8,371 nucleotides of DNA from Acholeplasmataceae bacterium (GTDB lineage Bacteria > Bacillota_I > Bacilli_A > ML615J-28 > CAG-698). A program made the position numbers and the translations under genes. Positions within the stretch are counted from its first letter, which is position 1, and every line of letters begins with the position of its first letter. Positions 5,220 through 8,371 of this stretch are shown piece by piece. Under the pieces are notes generated by a model. The model saw only the letters and a list, made by a program, of their open reading frames with translations, did no database searches and was not told where the DNA came from. The stretch is taken from NCBI GenBank assembly GCA_012841765.1, contig DUUA01000034.1, positions 1-8,371 of the forward strand, written 5' to 3'.

Positions 5220-5598
5220 TTTTTCCCTCTACTATATTAATAGCTAAACTAATAATTTCTTCTAACCTTTTTTGCTCACCAAGTAAATATAAATAGCCAA
5301 TTAGTGCTTCAAATCCCGAACTATTAACATGTTCATTTTGCTTGATATTTTTTCTTCGACTATTATAGCTATAATTTCTACCACGATGAAAAATATCAAT
5401 TTCTTCATCATTTAATATTGGTAAAATCTTTTCAATTATCATATTATGGGCAGTGGAACTAACATATTTTACGCTCTCATCATGTAATTTATGTAAATTC
5501 GTTATTTTTTTATTAACTAAATATTCTCTTATTACAAGTTCATAATATGCATCACCAACAAAAGCTAGATTAGCACCATTCAATAATTTATAATTCAT
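5212..5598 (-). CDS. mrnC: Mini-ribonuclease 3 (23S rRNA maturation)
   Basis: This is an RNase III-class endonuclease without the double-stranded RNA-binding domain. In B. subtilis it trims the ends of 23S rRNA precursor with help from L3. The product of 128 residues is the usual length. The catalytic-domain motifs are AFVGDAYYELVIREYL (12-27, with acidic residues D16 and E20) and SGFEALIGYLYLLG (94-107, with E97). Between them lie the conserved GRNY and a basic stretch. Its start shares one nucleotide with the cysS stop (TAATG), and its own TGA overlaps the rlmB start. This TGA stop is the best sign in the window that the standard genetic code is used. A strong ribosome-binding site is missing, consistent with coupling to cysS. 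Confidence 0.95.
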   Translation of the reverse strand: MNYKLLNGANLAFVGDAYYELVIREYLVNKKITNLHKLHDESVKYVSSTAHNMIIEKILPILNDEEIDIFHRGRNYSYNSRRKNIKQNEHVNSSGFEALIGYLYLLGEQKRLEEIISLAINIVEGKNE

Positions 5599-6950
5599 TA
5601 AATATATATACCTTTTTTTGTAATTTCATCTCTTAATTCATCAGCTTTAATAAAATCTTTTTCTTTTCTAGATAGTTTCCAAGATTCTACTAATTTAACT
5701 TCATCAATAGTCAATTTATTTAGCTTTATATCCATTCCAAGTACCCATAAAAAGTCATTAAACAATCCATAAATCTCCTTTAGTAAATATTTAGAAGTTT
5801 TGTTGTTTCTTAGAGCGTTATTAGCAACCTTAACCAGTCTGAAAATACTAGTAATAGCATTTGCTGTATTAAAATCGTCTTCCATAGAAGAAATAAATTG
5901 CTCTTTTATTTCAATTAATTCGCTTTCAGTAACTTCTTTTATATTTAAATCATTAAATTCTAATTCTAGTTTTCTAAAAAGAGAAATATATACTCTATTT
6001 ATTTTTTCAAAATCAATAATTGCTTGTTCTAATAAATCATTTCTATAAGACAATGGTTGTCTATATGGCACATTGAGCATTAAAAACCGATAAGCTTGAA
6101 AACCAACTTGATCAATTAATTCATTGGCCCAAACTACATTCCCAATTGATTTACTCATTTTTTCCCCAGAAAAATCTATTCTTCCATTATGCATCCAAAT
6201 ATTAGCAATTTTATTATTATAGGCAGCGAGAGATTGAGCTATTTCATTATCATGATGAGGAAACTTTAAATCACTTCCGCCACCATGAATATCTATTTTA
6301 TCTCCCAAAATATTACGAGACATAACAACACATTCAGTATGCCATCCCGGTCTCCCTTTTCCCCATGGAGAATCCCAATTAATTCCCTCACTAGTTGCTT
6401 TCCATAAAGTGAAATCTACTGGATTTCTTTTGTTCAAATTTTTTTCAATTCTAGAGCCAATAATTAAGTTTTCAATAGTTTGACCACTAAGAACTCCATA
6501 CTCTTCAATTTTAGCAACATCAAAATAAACATCACCATTGCTTTCATATGCACTTCCTTTTTCGATAAGCAAACCAATAAAGTCAATAATATTACCCATG
6601 TTTTCACTTACAGTTGGGTTAGCATCGTGTAAAAGACAATTGAGTTTTTTATAAGTTTTATTAATTTCTTTAATAAACTTTTGACTTAATTCTTCTTCAG
6701 AAATATTCTTTTCCTTAGCTCTATTAATTATTTTATCATCGATATCAGTAAAGTTAGAAACATAAGTAACTTTAAAACCTCTATATTTAAAAAATCTAGC
6801 AACCGTATCAAAAAAAACAACAGGACGAGAATTACCAATATGCATAAAATCATAAACTGTAGGGCCGCAGACATACATGCTAACTTGGTTTTTCTTAATT
6901 GGAATAAATTCTTCTACCTGATTTGATAAAGAATTATAAATTTTAATCAT
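5598..6950 (-). CDS. cysS: cysteinyl-tRNA synthetase
   Basis: This class I aminoacyl-tRNA synthetase joins cysteine to tRNA-Cys using ATP. The 450-residue product has YVCGPTVYDFMHIGN (26-40, HIGH motif at 37-40) and GEKMSKS (262-268, KMSKS loop). Zinc and cysteine-selecting ligands align with C28, C207, H232 and E236. The start is the ATG at 6950, 6-7 nt after AAGGTG. The in-frame GTG at 6959 lies within that Shine-Dalgarno sequence and is an unlikely start. The chain ends at ITKKGIYI, about a dozen residues short of the usual tail (E-D-T-x-x-G-x-x-W in relatives). It has its own promoter and only about 20 nt of leader, with no T-box. It leads the cysS-mrnC-rlmB group; no cysE is beside it in this window. 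Confidence 0.97.
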   Translation of the reverse strand: MIKIYNSLSNQVEEFIPIKKNQVSMYVCGPTVYDFMHIGNSRPVVFFDTVARFFKYRGFKVTYVSNFTDIDDKIINRAKEKNISEEELSQKFIKEINKTYKKLNCLLHDANPTVSENMGNIIDFIGLLIEKGSAYESNGDVYFDVAKIEEYGVLSGQTIENLIIGSRIEKNLNKRNPVDFTLWKATSEGINWDSPWGKGRPGWHTECVVMSRNILGDKIDIHGGGSDLKFPHHDNEIAQSLAAYNNKIANIWMHNGRIDFSGEKMSKSIGNVVWANELIDQVGFQAYRFLMLNVPYRQPLSYRNDLLEQAIIDFEKINRVYISLFRKLELEFNDLNIKEVTESELIEIKEQFISSMEDDFNTANAITSIFRLVKVANNALRNNKTSKYLLKEIYGLFNDFLWVLGMDIKLNKLTIDEVKLVESWKLSRKEKDFIKADELRDEITKKGIYI

Positions 6951-6975
6951 TATTTTCACCTTTTCTTCTATTTAT

Positions 6976-7004
6976 ATTATATACATTTTTACGCAGTTTA
7001 TCAA
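6976..7004 (-). promoter_or_regulatory. sigma-A-type promoter of cysS-mrnC-rlmB-sigH
   Basis: TTGATA (7004-6999), a 17-nt spacer and a perfect TATAAT (6981-6976). The start is expected near 6969, leaving a leader of about 19 nt before the cysS ATG. It follows the histidine kinase terminator, so this operon starts independently. Confidence 0.83.
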
Positions 7005-7030
7005 GCCATAAAACTATTTTTCAAATTAAG

Positions 7031-7051
7031 AAAAAAAGGGCATAAGCCCTT
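7031..7051 (-). terminator. rho-independent terminator after the histidine kinase gene
   Basis: In the minus direction AAGGGC (7051-7046) pairs with GCCCTT (7041-7036) around TTAT, and the T run continues to 7031. The stem takes in two of the three bases of the kinase stop codon (TAA, 7052-7050), so translation and termination signals overlap. Confidence 0.88.
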
Positions 7052-8371
7052 AATTTTTTGGTAAAGTTATCGAAACAATAGTACCCTTAGGTATATAATG
7101 GTCTACTGTTATTTTGCCTTTATGGGCATCAACAATAGTTTTAGCTATTGAAAGCCCTAACCCATTACCACCAGTTGTTCTATTTCTTGCCTTTTCTTCG
7201 CGATAAAATCGTTCAAATATATGTTTTTTTGTTGTTTCACTAATACCAATTCCAGTATCTTTTAAAACTATTATTACTTCACTATTTTCACAAGTTATAT
7301 TTAAGCATATTTTGTCATTTTCATTAGTATATTTAAAAGCATTATCCAAAATTATAATTAATAACTGTTTAATTTTTGTCTTATCAATTTTTGCTTCAAA
7401 ATCCATGCAATTAGCAACAAATTCTTTATTTTGCATTAATGCTAAATCAGAAAACGCTGAGGTTACTTCTTCAAAAATATATTTTACACTAGCATGTTCA
7501 TAAGTATACTCAATTCTGTCTGAATCAGATCTTGCTAGAGAAAGTAAATCTTCAGTTAATGTATTTAAACGGTTAACTTCTTTTAATGCACTCGCTATTT
7601 CTTCAGAGACGTCATAAACAGTTGCCTCTGATCTAGCCAATATATTTTCTAAATTACTTTGAACAATAGAAAGAGGAGTTTTTAATTCATGAGAAGCATC
7701 ATTAACAAATTGCTTCTGCTTTTCTAATGATTTCATAAATCCTCTTACTGATCTTTGTGCTAAAAAGAAACTGGCAATAGCAGCAATAATTATCATTATA
7801 ACTGCTGAATAAATAAACGTATTTATAATTTGTGCTCGCGATTGTAACTCTCCACTAATCATCATACAAACTTTTATATACTCTGCATCACCTGCATTTG
7901 AATTTAACCGATGATCTATTTTTACAACAAATGATAAAAAATCATTTTTTGAATCATTGATTTCTATTTTTTCAATATAATGAACACCAATATTATCTTT
8001 ATCAATTTCAAAAATTACATTAGTCAAAGCATCATTACGAATTTCAATCATATCTTGAACTGTTTCATTTGAAGAATTTATATAATCCTGCGAATCAGTT
8101 GTTGTTAACATTCCGGCGCCAATATGACTATAATTTGTATTAAACAATGTAATAATATTTTCTGTTATCGCAACCGGTTTCTTATTAATGTCTTCATAAA
8201 CAAAAAAATAAATTCGGGCTCCTATTTTTACTTCTTTTGGAACTGAATAAGGAGATCTAATATTATCATTAGTATTTTCAATATACTTGCCTATATTAAG
8301 TGATCCTTCTTTTACTTCTGACTTAATTCTGTTGAAAAACAAAAAATTTAAAATAAAACCTATAAAAGCCC
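7050..8371 (-). CDS. two-component sensor histidine kinase (5' end outside the window)
   Basis: This is a membrane kinase that autophosphorylates on histidine and passes the phosphate to a response regulator. The frame stays open through the right edge. Its first visible residues (AFIGFILNFLFF) look like part of a first membrane helix, so the true start lies outside and the TTG at 8342 is not a credible start. Numbering from that TTG codon: an extracytoplasmic sensor region of about 170 residues, a second membrane helix at 174-194, the H-box FVNDASHELKTPLS (212-225, H218), the N-box LLIIILDNAFKYTNE (N334), the G1 box KDTGIGIS (361-368) and the G2 box GGNGLGLSIA (391-400). Only about 16 residues separate the helix from the H-box, too short for a HAMP domain. 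I do not recognise the sensor region. The partner regulator is presumably to the right. Confidence 0.95.
   Translation of the reverse strand, partial: AFIGFILNFLFFNRIKSEVKEGSLNIGKYIENTNDNIRSPYSVPKEVKIGARIYFFVYEDINKKPVAITENIITLFNTNYSHIGAGMLTTTDSQDYINSSNETVQDMIEIRNDALTNVIFEIDKDNIGVHYIEKIEINDSKNDFLSFVVKIDHRLNSNAGDAEYIKVCMMISGELQSRAQIINTFIYSAVIMIIIAAIASFFLAQRSVRGFMKSLEKQKQFVNDASHELKTPLSIVQSNLENILARSEATVYDVSEEIASALKEVNRLNTLTEDLLSLARSDSDRIEYTYEHASVKYIFEEVTSAFSDLALMQNKEFVANCMDFEAKIDKTKIKQLLIIILDNAFKYTNENDKICLNITCENSEVIIVLKDTGIGISETTKKHIFERFYREEKARNRTTGGNGLGLSIAKTIVDAHKGKITVDHYIPKGTIVSITLPKN

Noticed and set aside
5800..6048. 82-codon plus-strand frame within cysS
   Set aside because: Antisense shadow of the conserved cysS coding sequence with no motif of its own.
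7312..7503. 63-codon plus-strand frame within the histidine kinase gene
   Set aside because: Antisense shadow of the kinase ATPase domain region.
1..8371. CRISPR arrays, insertion sequences, tRNA or rRNA genes, attachment sites, defence genes
   Set aside because: No regularly spaced repeats, transposase or integrase frames, tRNA cloverleaf sequences or defence-family motifs were found; the window is a conserved housekeeping region.

Overview
The window is AT-rich, and every well-supported gene lies on the minus strand. It holds a conserved translation, transcription and secretion gene block in the order known from Bacillota: cysS, mrnC, rlmB, sigH-like, rpmG, secE, nusG, rplK, rplA, rplJ, rplL. 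mrnC ends on TGA inside an 8-nt overlap with rlmB, so TGA is used as a stop and tryptophan is TGG. This argues for the standard bacterial code rather than the Mycoplasma/Spiroplasma code. Base composition, gene order, ribosome-binding sites (AGGAGG) and the firmicute-type L10 leader fit a low-GC Bacillota or a standard-code Mollicutes-allied lineage (Acholeplasma, Izemoplasma, Haloplasma, Erysipelotrichia or RF39-like). The sequence alone does not decide which.

Layout in the direction of transcription (right to left). (1) 8371-7050: the 3' part of a sensor histidine kinase gene entering from the right edge, closed by a terminator whose stem contains the stop codon. (2) A sigma-A-like promoter at 6976-7004 starts cysS, mrnC, rlmB and a small sigma-70 family gene. 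The first three are coupled by 1-nt and 8-nt overlaps. (3) A second strong promoter (3895-3923) starts rpmG, secE and nusG, ended by a terminator at 2678-2706. (4) A third strong promoter (2553-2581) starts rplK, rplA, rplJ and rplL, ended by a perfect palindromic terminator at 173-198. (5) 1-170 is very AT-rich and holds only a possible start of a hydrophobic reading frame running off the left edge.

The most informative non-coding content is in the ribosomal protein operon. A GTGGGAG...ACCAC hairpin-like element occurs twice, before rplK and before rplA, and looks like a pair of L1-binding sites mimicking 23S rRNA. A longer hairpin between rplK and rplA would compete with the second copy. 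Before rplJ lies an L10(L12)4 leader with terminator, antiterminator and anti-antiterminator pairings that can all be traced by eye.

Nothing here is convincingly a new defence, mobile or metabolic system. Points worth a second look are the regulatory RNA architecture, a three-helix SecE lacking the usual proline of its signature, a short SigH-like factor with yacP (rae1) missing beside it, a CysRS without its usual C-terminal tail and without a T-box, a kinase without a HAMP domain, and separation of rplL from rpoB by a terminator. Two gene starts should be corrected: rplK begins at the GTG at 2448 and cysS at the ATG at 6950.
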